Source: Planctomyces sp. (GTDB taxonomy: Bacteria; Planctomycetota; Planctomycetia; Planctomycetales; Planctomycetaceae). Taken from it: a stretch of 49,572 nucleotides of DNA. Made by a program: the position numbers and the translations under genes. Positions 35,195 through 45,145 of this stretch are shown in pieces (position 1 is the first letter of the stretch; every line of letters starts with the position of its first letter). The stretch lies in the NCBI GenBank assembly GCA_016795105.1, contig JAEUIH010000058.1:1-49572 (forward strand). Direction: 5' to 3'. The notes beneath the pieces were generated by a model. That model saw only the letters and a list, made by a program, of their open reading frames with translations, was not told the origin of the DNA and did not search any database.

Positions 35195-38100
35195 TCAGTT
35201 CCATGTGGCAAGTTCCGCAGTCAATAGCCGAATCCGCCCTGCCAGCTTTTCGCGGTGGCTTTCGCAATATGCGGCCAGTCCGATGACGGCCGCCCCGAAG
35301 ACCACACCGCAGACCCACAGCATAGCCGGATGATCAATCGATGAACGCACGATCATCCACAGGATGTCTGCGATCAGGAATGCAGTCCCCGAATAGGTCA
35401 TTGAACGTACTCGAAAACCAATTCCAGCGAATGCCATCAGGACGCTGAGTACCATAAGAAGAAATACGTGCAGCCAGCTTCCCCCTGCGATACCCATCAA
35501 CGGAGAACTCAGAACCATGAATGCTCCGATATAGCGGCAGGCATCTCGCATCGAGTCAGGAAGTTCCTTTCTTAGAACCTGTACCAACCCAATCAGCAAG
35601 ACTCCCATCGGAACCAAATAGAACTGCGGGTCTGTGAGTTTCATCAGCAGGCTGCCCGTAACAATCGCCAGGTTGAAGGCAATCCCGGAGAGAATGAGGT
35701 CGCTGCGTTCTCGTGTCTTCAGCCAGTACAGAAAGTAGAGCCCGGCACATGAAAAACCGGTACTGATTCGTAAGACATCGACACGCTGTACACCATCGGC
35801 GAGGGATCCCCCGATCGCAAGCAGTGCAACCACCATAGGAAAACTGGAAGCAATCAGTGACAACGGATCACTTAAAACCACACAACTACTATGCCGCCGG
35901 CAGACGTCACTAAGAATGCGAGCCGCAGCTGCGAATAGCAGACATCCCCAGAGTGTGCCAATGGCTGATGGGTTGATCATCCCGTGAACGGAACCCCAGA
36001 ATGCAACAGTACCCAGAATTCCAAACCCGCAGTATGCCAGCCCTTTTCTCTGCCACGTCACGGCCTCAATCAGGAAGTTGGCCGCCAGCACACAGGCGCT
36101 CAGGGGCAGCAGGATGCATACGGTCAAGTCGCGAACAGGCAGCAATAGAGACAGAACGAGGACAACTGCAGAAGCGAACTCCAGAACAGTCGTCCAGCTG
36201 AGAATCACAGTGCGGTCAATGCCGCCGAGAATTTCTGCGTGGGTATCTTTGAATAAACTCTGCATGTGCTTCGTCAGCACCAGCAAACTCATGGTCACCA
36301 GGCACCACGATGTTGCAGGCATCAGAGTTCCGTGGGCAAGCACGAATGGCACGGGACCATCCAAACCGGCACAACTACCGACAAACAACAACAACTGAAT
36401 CTGTCCCGCAATCAATAACCACGCGTTTCGAACAGACGATCGCACTGGCAGCTTCATAGAACCAATCACTGCAAGTGCCAGTATCGAAGCAGCTCTCAGC
36501 GTCAGCTCGAAGAACAGAGAAGACGCCACAAGAATCAGCATCAGCCAGATCAAGCTCACCGTTCGCTGCACTGTCACCGTTCGCTGCACCGTTGCCGTTT
36601 GGCGCACCGTTGCCGTTCGATCATTGTGGAAGGAGGCAAGCATTGCTGAACATGCACAGCCCACAACCCAGACAACCGGATATACTTGAAGGGCAGGGTG
36701 CCCCTGCATGAGAACCACGACAATGGCGGATACTGCCATAGGAAGCAAACCGGCTGAGAGTGCCGCCAGAACTCGACTTCGCCAGACAAAAGTGCCACCA
36801 ACCAGCCATGCAATGAACAACAGGGTCGAAACCGGAAGCTCAAACGAACTGTGTGCGAAATTGATCTCGACCAGAACCGGAAGGTGAAAAAAGACGGCCA
36901 GACACGCCAAGACCCCCAGACAAAGGTCAACCAAAGGCACAACACATGCCTCTGCAAGCCGTGAAAGGCCGTCCTTCTCCAATGTCTCAATCGAAGAGAA
37001 CGCCGGTCTTCCTTCTCGAAACCCAACCCGATCCCGAATCTGCTGCCACGTCAAATCAGGTTCCACTTGACGCATTAAGAAGTAACCGAGCAGTGAAATC
37101 GCCGATGCAATGCATGAGCTCCATGACGCCAGTTGCCCCCATGGCAACTGCTGGCTGAGCAGTGAAGACGAGCATCCGATGAACAGCAGGCACCAGAACA
37201 CCAGGCCACTGAAGTAGTTCTTTCGTCGCATCGTGTGCACAGCAAAGATGGCCAGCAGATTCACGAATTCGATATAGTGCGCTGCTGCCCACTGTTCGAG
37301 AGGCTGCTGAAGCGTTTGAATACTCCAGATGATGGCCAGTCCGAGTCCTATCATCCATCCGGTCATCTCACAGACTCTGCGAGGTCTCCCGTCGGCACTC
37401 ATGAAGAATCCCGACAGAAGCCCCTGCGGAAGCGGAATCCGCAGAAGTAGTGTGTCTATCGGCCGGAACAGAATTCCGATCAGCGCCAGCGAACTCAGAC
37501 AGGCAACCGCCAGTCCTTCGACGTTTCCGGCCCCTGGCAGGGATTCAAGGTACTTTTCCACACTGATGGCGGAAGACATGGCTGCGATCAAAGCCCCACC
37601 CACAAAGCGGCGGTCCTTCATCATCACGGCAAATGTCGTCCACGCCGCAATGAAGAACATCGAAACCCAAAACGCGGCAGCGGCATTTGTCAGCGATGAC
37701 GCGCACCAGATGATTGAAACAAGCGTCACGAATATTCTAACCGGAGACGCAATGTGATCCCATCGTCTCCGTTCAGCAACTCGAAACAGATAGGCATTTG
37801 CGAGCAGGTATGGCAGATAGGTGATTCCATAGAATGCCAACGGAAGCCGAGGCTGATGAATCGCCGAAGCGACATCACCCTTGATGGCTCTCACAAGGTC
37901 CGGTGCCAGCACTGGCAGGTTCTGGTATGTGATCGCCCCCAAAATCAATGCCAGCCATGTAAAGGCCCGATGCTTCGTATCTGATGCACAGATCCACATC
38001 AGAGCCGCGGCCAGTGCCGATGCAGGTATTGCGGCAGTCGTTGATGGCCCTGTGAGTCGGAATCCATAAAAACTCAGAACGACACCGGTAAATGTCAGTC

Positions 38101-39046
38101 CAATCCCCACAACAAGTGGAAGCACTATCGGCCACGGCAGAGGGCGTACGAGATCACCGGTTCGCTGTTTGAATACACCAGCAACCGTCCGAGCCGTCAG
38201 CAACACGGTCGCGGAAACCATCACACAAACAACTCCGCTCCATTCCAGCGGCATGACTCTCCACGTCTTGATCGTGGAAACCGCAACGAAGATCGAACCC
38301 AGCAGGAGAATTGGAAAGAATCCGAAAATTCTCGGCCACCGATGTTCTTCCGTCAGCCAGAAGATCTGCCGGTTTACCTTGATCACCCCAACACTCATCA
38401 CGGCCCATAAGCCACATACAATCATCGAGGCAATCAGAGGAGATGCTGCGTGCGGTAATGCGCCGACTGCAGACAGGATCAGGTAACAGCCTGTAAACAA
38501 CACCGGACTTTCATGCAGCCATTCCCGAAAAATCCGCCCGGCAAAAACAAACGCCATCAGAGAAACCGGTATCAGCATCAGCAGACAGTCTGAATTCATG
38601 ATGCCTGTCTGGACACCCGTTCCGGCCGACAGCCAGTTCAACGACAGAAAACATATGGGAAACAAGAAGACCGTCAGAACCTGTAAGACACGAGAAGTCG
38701 CTCGCAGCCCCATTCGCTTTCCGGAGAACTCGGCACCCATCGCTGCCAGCAGGGTATACCCTATCACGGTCAGATATTTCACAAACGCTGGAAGTTGATT
38801 CCATTCGCGACTCACCAGCATCAGCGATGAGCCCAGGACGATGGTGGCACCCAGAACGAGCATCCATCGAATGTTCCGCTCCTGTACAAAGCTGCTGAAG
38901 AACGCCTCGAATCCTCCCCGAGCATCCGCAGCGGTATGGACCGGACGTTTTTTCTGTACCTGGTTAGTCTGTGCCTGATCGTCCAGCCAAACGACATCAT
39001 CGGTTTCAGGAGATTGCCACGACTGGCCTGCAATTCCTTGTGTCAT
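35195..39046 (-). CDS. Giant polytopic membrane protein (DUF2157-like N-terminus)
   Basis: A 1283-residue protein that is nearly all transmembrane helices; I count more than 30 hydrophobic segments. A soluble N-terminal 50 residues are followed by a DUF2157-like start (FVQERNIRWMLVLGATIVLG, then a long series of paired helices). Such proteins occur in planctomycetes and some actinobacteria without known function. One cytoplasmic or periplasmic loop contains a 6-residue repeat, RTATVQ-like, coded by an 18-bp tandem repeat (36558-36619). It has no cysteine or histidine motif suggesting transport of a specific substrate. Next to pspA it may have a role in envelope maintenance; this is an inference from position only. 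The ATG at 39046 has GGGAGTC upstream. Confidence 0.75.
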   Translation of the reverse strand: MTQGIAGQSWQSPETDDVVWLDDQAQTNQVQKKRPVHTAADARGGFEAFFSSFVQERNIRWMLVLGATIVLGSSLMLVSREWNQLPAFVKYLTVIGYTLLAAMGAEFSGKRMGLRATSRVLQVLTVFLFPICFLSLNWLSAGTGVQTGIMNSDCLLMLIPVSLMAFVFAGRIFREWLHESPVLFTGCYLILSAVGALPHAASPLIASMIVCGLWAVMSVGVIKVNRQIFWLTEEHRWPRIFGFFPILLLGSIFVAVSTIKTWRVMPLEWSGVVCVMVSATVLLTARTVAGVFKQRTGDLVRPLPWPIVLPLVVGIGLTFTGVVLSFYGFRLTGPSTTAAIPASALAAALMWICASDTKHRAFTWLALILGAITYQNLPVLAPDLVRAIKGDVASAIHQPRLPLAFYGITYLPYLLANAYLFRVAERRRWDHIASPVRIFVTLVSIIWCASSLTNAAAAFWVSMFFIAAWTTFAVMMKDRRFVGGALIAAMSSAISVEKYLESLPGAGNVEGLAVACLSSLALIGILFRPIDTLLLRIPLPQGLLSGFFMSADGRPRRVCEMTGWMIGLGLAIIWSIQTLQQPLEQWAAAHYIEFVNLLAIFAVHTMRRKNYFSGLVFWCLLFIGCSSSLLSQQLPWGQLASWSSCIASAISLLGYFLMRQVEPDLTWQQIRDRVGFREGRPAFSSIETLEKDGLSRLAEACVVPLVDLCLGVLACLAVFFHLPVLVEINFAHSSFELPVSTLLFIAWLVGGTFVWRSRVLAALSAGLLPMAVSAIVVVLMQGHPALQVYPVVWVVGCACSAMLASFHNDRTATVRQTATVQRTVTVQRTVSLIWLMLILVASSLFFELTLRAASILALAVIGSMKLPVRSSVRNAWLLIAGQIQLLLFVGSCAGLDGPVPFVLAHGTLMPATSWCLVTMSLLVLTKHMQSLFKDTHAEILGGIDRTVILSWTTVLEFASAVVLVLSLLLPVRDLTVCILLPLSACVLAANFLIEAVTWQRKGLAYCGFGILGTVAFWGSVHGMINPSAIGTLWGCLLFAAAARILSDVCRRHSSCVVLSDPLSLIASSFPMVVALLAIGGSLADGVQRVDVLRISTGFSCAGLYFLYWLKTRERSDLILSGIAFNLAIVTGSLLMKLTDPQFYLVPMGVLLIGLVQVLRKELPDSMRDACRYIGAFMVLSSPLMGIAGGSWLHVFLLMVLSVLMAFAGIGFRVRSMTYSGTAFLIADILWMIVRSSIDHPAMLWVCGVVFGAAVIGLAAYCESHREKLAGRIRLLTAELATWN
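36558..36619. repeat. 18-bp in-frame tandem repeat
   Basis: Three 18-bp units (ACCGTTCGCTGCACTGTC and variants) plus a partial one lie inside the giant membrane-protein gene. They encode the TVTVQR/TATVRQ repeat on the minus strand. Confidence 0.75.
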
Positions 39047-39334
39047 GATGGTGACTCCCTGTATTCATGGACGCTGTGATTGGACACATCAGACCTATAT
39101 CAAGTGGCGTGCCATTCAACTCAACAGACCGGCGGAATCACTGTAAGCTCATATGCCAGAAACACTTATCGCTGAAACTCAACAGATTTGATCGACTCAA
39201 TCAACATCAGGCCGCAGTCGGAAGACTGCAGGACGAATGCAGCCGCAGACCTGCATCCGCAATCGAAAATTGTCTCAACCATCGATACACTGCGGCGCAA
39301 GTACATCGGAACATGTTTCAGACCAGAGGCACGA

Positions 39335-40513
39335 ATGTCGGCAGAACTCCTTGAAGAAACTCAGACGTCAGATGATGGATCGGTGGGGATCGTGGAAACC
39401 CGCTCCATCCGACTCTTCTCCGCAGATCACCCGCTGCGACTGGCGTCCGGATCGGAAATGTCCAGCGTGACGGTGGCTTACGAGACCTACGGAACGCTGA
39501 ACGCTGATGCCTCCAACGCCATCTACATCTGCCACGCTTTGACCGGTGATGCTCATGCCGCAGGTCGCCATGCAAATGCAGATCGCAAGTCCGGCTGGTG
39601 GGATGGATTTATCGGCCCGGGAAAAGGCATCGACACCAACCGTTATTTTGTGATCTGTGCGAACGTCCTCGGAGGATGCCAGGGCACAACTGGTCCCGGA
39701 TCAATCAATCCCGAAACAGGTTTAAGATACTGCCTCAGCTTTCCGTTCCTGACGGTCAGAGACATTGTTGCGGTCCATTCAGAACTGGTGCGAGCTCTGG
39801 GTATAAAGACACTTCTGGCAGTCGTTGGCGGAAGTCTCGGCGGCATGCAGGTCCTCGAATGGGCCGTGAGTTTCCCGGATCAGCTTCGAGCAGCTGTTGT
39901 CCTGGCCTCGGCTCCAAAACTTGCAGCTCAGGGCATCGCCTTCAATGCCGTCGGCCGACGTGCCATTTACGCAGACCCGGGATTCTGTAATGGTGACTAC
40001 TACGAGTCAGAAGGGCCTCGATATGGACTTGCACTCGCCCGCATGGTAGCTCACATCACTTATCTCTCTGAAGACTCCATCGAACTGAAGTTCGGACGAA
40101 GACTTCAGGATGCCACGGAATTTGCATTCAGCATGCAAAAGGAAACCGAATTCCAGATCGAGAGCTATCTGCATTACCAGGGAAAACGGTTCGTCCAGAG
40201 ATTTGATGCGAACAGCTATCTGTATCTAACTCGAGCAATGGATTACTTTGATCTCTCCGATGGGTTTGCATCTCTGGCCGAATCACTCTCGCGAGCTCAG
40301 GCTCGATTTCTGGTGGCTTCCTATGATACTGACTGGCTGTTTCCAACCAGTCAGAGCAGGGACCTCGTCACTGCTCTGCTTCAGGCTGGTCGACATGTGT
40401 CGTTTCTGGAACTCCTGTGCCCGTTCGGTCATGATTCATTTCTGATCGATCTTGATCCCCTCGCTCAGCTCGTCGGACCATTTCTTCAGCGGACCATGGA
40501 TGCAAACACCTGA
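39335..40513 (+). CDS. metX: Homoserine O-acetyltransferase
   Basis: A 392-residue alpha/beta hydrolase-fold acyltransferase that O-acetylates homoserine in methionine synthesis (some relatives use succinyl-CoA). The nucleophile is S167 in GGSLGGM. The triad aspartate lies in SYDTDWLFP and the histidine in FGHDSFL. The oxyanion region is ICHALTGDAHAAG and the family block is NVLGGCQGTTGP. I start at the ATG at 39335 (MSAELLEE), with AGAGG upstream; longer frames to 39188 have no homology. metW follows 62 bases later, a standard metXW operon. The giant membrane gene is divergent, with about 290 bases between them for the promoters. I saw no SAM riboswitch. Confidence 0.95.
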   Translation: MSAELLEETQTSDDGSVGIVETRSIRLFSADHPLRLASGSEMSSVTVAYETYGTLNADASNAIYICHALTGDAHAAGRHANADRKSGWWDGFIGPGKGIDTNRYFVICANVLGGCQGTTGPGSINPETGLRYCLSFPFLTVRDIVAVHSELVRALGIKTLLAVVGGSLGGMQVLEWAVSFPDQLRAAVVLASAPKLAAQGIAFNAVGRRAIYADPGFCNGDYYESEGPRYGLALARMVAHITYLSEDSIELKFGRRLQDATEFAFSMQKETEFQIESYLHYQGKRFVQRFDANSYLYLTRAMDYFDLSDGFASLAESLSRAQARFLVASYDTDWLFPTSQSRDLVTALLQAGRHVSFLELLCPFGHDSFLIDLDPLAQLVGPFLQRTMDANT

Positions 40514-40575
40514 CGTGCGGTAAATTTCTTCGGAAGCGCATACGCCTCTCTCGCTCAATATTCTACCGGTGACCA

Positions 40576-41223
40576 ATGTCTCCCGTTCCTCGATATCAAA
40601 TTCCAGACCCTTCTGTTCTGCTGACCGATGACCTGATCCTCCAGCATATCACGCCGGGCAGCCGAGTCATCGACCTGGGCTGCGGTGACGGTCGACTGCT
40701 GCAGCGGCTTCAGGATGAACTGCAATGCAAAGTGCAGGGAGTTGAAGTTGAACATGCCAATCTGTTCGCCGCAATTGCCCGAGGTCTGCCCGTCATTGAA
40801 GCGGACCTCAATGAAGGACTTGTCGACGTTCCTGATCACAGCTTTGACTTCGCAGTGCTCAGTCAGACGCTTCAGCAGGTTCAAAAACCCAAACTCCTTC
40901 TGATCGAAATGCTGCGCGTCGCCACCAGAGCACTCGTCGTTGTCCCGAACTTCGGACACTGGCGAGTTCGCTGGGAAGTCCTTCGCCGCGGAAGAACTCC
41001 GGTCACCAAAACTCTTCCCTATGAATGGCATGAAACCCCCAACCTGCACTTCATGTCGATGAAGGACTTTCGAGAGCTTATGGACAGCATTGGACTTCGA
41101 ATCGTCAAAGAAAGTCCGATCATTCGCGGCCGCGCGGTGGATCATCTCGTTGCTGCAAACCTCCGGGCCGACAGCGCTTTCTATCTTCTCGAACGAGACC
41201 CAAAGACGCAGACACCCCACTAA
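40576..41223 (+). CDS. metW: MetW methyltransferase-like methionine biosynthesis protein
   Basis: A 215-residue class I SAM-methyltransferase-fold protein. It has the SAM motif VIDLGCGDGRLLQRL, followed by QGVEVEH, and the MetW-typical central part FAVLSQTLQQVQKP, then VPNFGHWRVRWEVLRRGRTP and a phenylalanine-rich tail. MetW is always found beside metX and is needed for, or stimulates, homoserine acetylation; its own chemistry is unclear. The start ATG at 40576 lacks a strong site but matches the family. It is probably translated from the metX transcript. Confidence 0.95.
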   Translation: MSPVPRYQIPDPSVLLTDDLILQHITPGSRVIDLGCGDGRLLQRLQDELQCKVQGVEVEHANLFAAIARGLPVIEADLNEGLVDVPDHSFDFAVLSQTLQQVQKPKLLLIEMLRVATRALVVVPNFGHWRVRWEVLRRGRTPVTKTLPYEWHETPNLHFMSMKDFRELMDSIGLRIVKESPIIRGRAVDHLVAANLRADSAFYLLERDPKTQTPH

Positions 41224-41482
41224 CCACAGTCAACGCAGACTCACCAAACAACCCAGCATCTCATTCTAAATCCCGAGTAACCGGCGAAGATTGCGTTTGC
41301 TGGAGTGCCATCGGCCGGAATCGAAGGCTTGCAGTGTGATTCTTCGGGAATGCTGCGGCTTCGTGGTGGCCAGCGGCGATGACGTATTGACCTGTCCGCG
41401 CCTTCGGGGATACCGTTCCAGAGGATTCTTGAGAGAAATCCGCAGAATTCCTGTCTGAAGATCAATGGAGTGATCACCCGCG

Positions 41483-42661
41483 ATGTCCCGTTTGTTCCTT
41501 CTATCTGCTGTTTCCGCACTGATGATCGCTCATCATGCGCCTGCAGCTGAGGAACCCGGACGCTCCGATCCTCCTTCAACAGGCTTCTCGACCGAATCAA
41601 CTTCAGCGACGAAGCAGCGGATGCTGGTACTGATTTCCGGCAAGATCGTCACGGGCCGCATGACACCGCGTCTGGACGGCTATGATGTGGCTGTGTCTGC
41701 CGGGAGGATGTTCGTCGCTTCAGACCAGATTCGATTTGAAGCAACGGATCTTGAAGATGCATACATCAAAATGCGGGAATCGATGACGGAGCGTTCACCC
41801 GAGCAGCATCTGGAGCTGGCGAAGTGGTGTCTCACTAACAAACTGGAGCATCGGGCGAAACGTGAACTGCTGGATGCTCTGCATCTTGATCCCAATCGAA
41901 CGGATGCAAAGCGAATTCTCCAATCCCTCGAGCTGTCGGCATCAAATGGAAGTGGTCCAAAGTCATCCGGCACGGGCTTTACACAATTTCCTTCAACCTC
42001 AGCCAGTGCTCAGCCAATGCGTGAGACTCGATCACTGGGAGGCTTCTCACGAGATGTGGCAAAGTCATTTGTTCAGGAAGTTCAGCCAATTCTGGTGAAC
42101 AAGTGCGGCAATGCGGCCTGTCACGGAAATCAAACTTCAGTATTTCAGTTGACATCGCTTCGGAGAGGAGCGACTCCTGCTGTTTCTGAACAAAATCTGG
42201 CAGCGGTCCTGAAACAAATCGATCTCAGTCAACCCGCTCAGAGCCCGATTCTGCAGGTAGGGCAGAGTTCTCACGGGGGCAGCAATGTCCCTCTGTTTAG
42301 AGGCCGTGCCGGGGGAATACAGCAAAAGGTCCTGCGTCAGTGGGTCCTGTCGGCTGCGGCCGAATTGAACCCGGATATGGTCAGTGAACCGACTCCGGTT
42401 GTTGCACGCCGCTCGACTCAGGAGAAGCTAAAGGCAACGCCCGTCTCTACCTCGGAAGACACCACCGATACGGCATCAGGGAAGCTCGATGAAACTGCGC
42501 ACGAACGTATTCGCTCAAAGCAGGAACTTGATTCTCAGGTCCTTGAAGAAATTCAGTATTTGAACCGGAACGACGCGTTTGATCCGGAACTCTTTAATTC
42601 AAAGTATCGCCAGCCAGCTTCGACCAGTGGACAACCCACGAATCAAGCGGCTGACAATTGA
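41483..42661 (+). CDS. Secreted protein with CX4CH haem-like motif
   Basis: A 392-residue exported protein. The signal peptide is about 21 residues (MSRLFLLSAVSALMIAHHAP). The N-terminal half has an SGK(I/V)xxGRM segment and a TPR-like helix pair (EQHLELAKWCLTNKLEHRAK). The centre holds ILVNKCGNAACHGNQ, a CX4CH motif seen in planctomycete secreted cytochrome-like proteins, followed by a domain that ends at about residue 290. The rest is low-complexity Ser/Thr/Gln. A four-residue spacer is unusual for c-type haem attachment (the standard is two), so it may bind haem in a non-standard way or only resemble it. GGAG lies nine bases before the ATG. A lipoprotein gene follows 28 bases later. Confidence 0.7.
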   Translation: MSRLFLLSAVSALMIAHHAPAAEEPGRSDPPSTGFSTESTSATKQRMLVLISGKIVTGRMTPRLDGYDVAVSAGRMFVASDQIRFEATDLEDAYIKMRESMTERSPEQHLELAKWCLTNKLEHRAKRELLDALHLDPNRTDAKRILQSLELSASNGSGPKSSGTGFTQFPSTSASAQPMRETRSLGGFSRDVAKSFVQEVQPILVNKCGNAACHGNQTSVFQLTSLRRGATPAVSEQNLAAVLKQIDLSQPAQSPILQVGQSSHGGSNVPLFRGRAGGIQQKVLRQWVLSAAAELNPDMVSEPTPVVARRSTQEKLKATPVSTSEDTTDTASGKLDETAHERIRSKQELDSQVLEEIQYLNRNDAFDPELFNSKYRQPASTSGQPTNQAADN

Positions 42662-42689
42662 CACTCAGGAAGTCGCGGAGGACATCGCG

Positions 42690-43676
42690 ATGCCGAAGAA
42701 CTTACTCGTCATCTCAGCACTGCTTGTCATCATGATTTCGAACACGGGATGTTCGAAATTCCGCTGGCTTTCCCGAAATGACTATTCGGAAATGCATGAT
42801 CCATTTATGGATAGCGACACCGCAGTCGCTGACTCGCCTCCGCGCGCCGGAGACGGCGCTGGACGAGCACGCCTGGACGCGGCTGATCCTGGCACTGTCT
42901 CCATGGCAAATTCGCTGTCGCCTCAAACCGGTACACAGGCGTCGACCAGGCTTTCCGGGCCAAAACCGATTCAGCAGACAGCTGCGACAGAAGACGGTCG
43001 ATCGAGAGTCGCCCAGGCGACGTATCCTTCAGCCGCCCCGGCTCCCACCTCAGGTGAGACACGTTCTGCGGCCCTTCCGGGATCCACACGAAGAAGCGGT
43101 CCTTCACTTGCAGACTTCATGACACCTTCGTCGTCTCAGCCAGGCGTTTCGGGATCGACCGCTTCGCCTGCAACGACAGCAAACGCAGTATCAACATCTT
43201 CTGATCACGAAGGTGACCCGGCCTTCATGGAGTGGGCTGCCAATCAGCCGCCTGCAAATCAGGTGCCTGTGAACCAATCGCCGATTGTTCGACAGCCAGT
43301 AGCAGCCGCAGGGTCATCAGCTCAGTCGAACCCATTCTCGAACCTCAGCTCCGCATCGCGACTTGCTCCGCAGGCATCGCCGGATTTTGATGACCAGCCG
43401 TTTGTGGGCGATGACTCATCAGATATCGCCGAACCCCTGATTCCATCCAGCACAACGGTATCGAGAGTCCCGGCGAGCAATGTCAGCATGCCAGCTGGAC
43501 AGAGCCCATTTGCGGCACTCGAAGCAGCCTCGACGCCAGCAAGTGCGGTCCCGCAGCCGGAGTCCAATCCGTTTGGGGAAACCATCCGACCGGCAAGGCC
43601 TGTTTCGGGGACGGCACTTGATTCTGACTTTATGCGGGACACTGGCTGGAAACCGTCGGCCCTGACACGTCCATGA
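42690..43676 (+). CDS. Lipoprotein, Ser/Pro-rich, with short repeats
   Basis: A 328-residue predicted lipoprotein. The signal MPKNLLVISALLVIMISNTG ends in a lipobox before cysteine 21 (SNTGC). The body is low complexity, rich in Ser, Pro, Ala, Thr and Gln, with an NQPPA-NQVPV-NQSPI repeat. No enzyme domain is seen. I start at the ATG at 42690, which has GGAGG upstream; the frame open from 42579 overlaps the preceding gene. It probably anchors to a membrane and acts as a spacer or scaffold. It follows the secreted CX4CH protein on the same strand. Confidence 0.7.
   Translation: MPKNLLVISALLVIMISNTGCSKFRWLSRNDYSEMHDPFMDSDTAVADSPPRAGDGAGRARLDAADPGTVSMANSLSPQTGTQASTRLSGPKPIQQTAATEDGRSRVAQATYPSAAPAPTSGETRSAALPGSTRRSGPSLADFMTPSSSQPGVSGSTASPATTANAVSTSSDHEGDPAFMEWAANQPPANQVPVNQSPIVRQPVAAAGSSAQSNPFSNLSSASRLAPQASPDFDDQPFVGDDSSDIAEPLIPSSTTVSRVPASNVSMPAGQSPFAALEAASTPASAVPQPESNPFGETIRPARPVSGTALDSDFMRDTGWKPSALTRP
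43242..43286. repeat. 15-bp in-frame tandem repeat, 3 units
   Basis: Three 15-bp units (AATCAGCCGCCTGCA and variants) lie inside the lipoprotein gene and encode NQPPA, NQVPV and NQSPI. The unit length is the same as in the sialidase and the 33699-34223 gene. Confidence 0.7.
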
Positions 43677-43820
43677 TCACTTTCAGGACCTTGATGAAAA
43701 ATCAGCGGGGAGTCTTGCGGCCTGATACGGTGTTCAACGACACTTTCCGGAGAGAGATTGCAGACCAGCAATCCAGGTATTCAATTCTGCCGGAACTGTT
43801 GATCGAATCGGAACATCAGG

Positions 43821-45095
43821 ATGTCTTCGCAGCTGATTCAGGAGATTCTCGCGCCGCTCGAATCTCTTCGACTTATTGACCCTCATTCGCACATCAATCC
43901 GCACTCTGCAGCTTCAAAAACGCTGGCGGATATCCTTGGGTATCATTACTACACAGAACTTGCTCATTCAGCCGGCTGCCCTCGGGAACACATTGAGGAG
44001 CCCGGGATTACCCCGAAGGAAAAAGTCGGGCGACTGATTCCATGGCTGGCAACGATCGAGAACACTGCTCAGTACAACTGGTTACTTGAGATGTGTCGTT
44101 CGTTCTTTCAGTTCCAGCACGATCGCATCACCAAAGACAACTGGGAATCGCTGTACGATCGTTCTCTCGAGGTCCTTCAGGCTCCGAACTGGGAGCGTGC
44201 GGTGATTGAGCGGAGTGGTCTGGATGGGGTATTCCTCACAAACGACTTTGATGATCCGTTGGAGGGATTTGACACAAGCTTTTATGTTCCGTGCCTCCGA
44301 ACGGATGATTTGGTGTTTCATCTGGTTCGAGGGGATGTACGACAACGTCTCCAAAAAGCAACATCGATGGCGATTGGAGATGCCACGTCACTGAAGAAGG
44401 CGATTGGCTGTTTGTTCTCCCACTTCAAACAGCGAGGTGCTCGGGCATGTGCAATCTCACTGCCGCCGGACTTTGCACCAGAACCTGAATCAGAAGCCGT
44501 GATCAGCGGAATCGTGACGAAGGTGTTCTCCGGAAGCGAAATCGACGAGGACTCCATGCGTCGCCTGAGTAATTTCGTGTTTTGGACGCTGGCGGAATTC
44601 TGCGCGGACTTTAAGTTGCCATTTGACCTGATGATTGGTGTGAATCGCAGAGTCTATGAATCGGGCGTTTATCAGGGTCAGGATTTGTATGACAAGCGGA
44701 CATCCCTGATTCTGTATAAGCGTCTGCTGAATGCTTTCCCCCAGGTAACATTCCCCATCTCGGTATTGTCAGAAACGTGCAATCAGGAACTTGTGAGCTA
44801 TGCATGGATTTTTCCGAATGTCGTGACCAGCGGGCACTGGTGGTATTCGAATATCCCTGTGTTTATCGAAAGGGACTGTCGAAGTCGGCTTCAGGCGGTT
44901 CCAATTACCAAACAGATCGGTTACTACAGCGATATGTACAAACTGGAGTTTGCTCTGCCAAAATTTGCGATGTATAGACGAATTCTGGCGAAGGTTTTGG
45001 CAGAAGACTTCGTACTGGATCGTGGCTGGTCTGTTGAGCGTGCTGTGTCGTCCGGAATTCAGATTCTCCGCGGAAACGTGGAAACGATCTTCTGA
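43821..45095 (+). CDS. uxaC: Glucuronate (uronate) isomerase family protein
   Basis: A 424-residue protein of the uronate isomerase family in the amidohydrolase superfamily, which interconverts glucuronate/galacturonate with their ketoses. The N-terminal metal-site segment is LIDPHSHINPHS. Later blocks include GVFLTNDFDDP, PFDLMIGVNRR, and the C-terminal SGHWWYSNIPVFIERDCR with YYSDMYKLEF. Its length is somewhat below the 460-470 residues of E. coli UxaC. It might act on a related substrate. Start ATG at 43821; no strong site. Its neighbours give no uronate pathway, so specificity is uncertain. Confidence 0.8.
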   Translation: MSSQLIQEILAPLESLRLIDPHSHINPHSAASKTLADILGYHYYTELAHSAGCPREHIEEPGITPKEKVGRLIPWLATIENTAQYNWLLEMCRSFFQFQHDRITKDNWESLYDRSLEVLQAPNWERAVIERSGLDGVFLTNDFDDPLEGFDTSFYVPCLRTDDLVFHLVRGDVRQRLQKATSMAIGDATSLKKAIGCLFSHFKQRGARACAISLPPDFAPEPESEAVISGIVTKVFSGSEIDEDSMRRLSNFVFWTLAEFCADFKLPFDLMIGVNRRVYESGVYQGQDLYDKRTSLILYKRLLNAFPQVTFPISVLSETCNQELVSYAWIFPNVVTSGHWWYSNIPVFIERDCRSRLQAVPITKQIGYYSDMYKLEFALPKFAMYRRILAKVLAEDFVLDRGWSVERAVSSGIQILRGNVETIF

Positions 45096-45145
45096 TTGTA
45101 TTACCTGTCGATTCCACCCGATTAAGAAGTGATTGAGTTGCCTCA

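Noticed and set aside
39047-39334. SAM riboswitch upstream of metX
   Set aside because: I could not find the conserved core of any SAM riboswitch class in this 290-base region.
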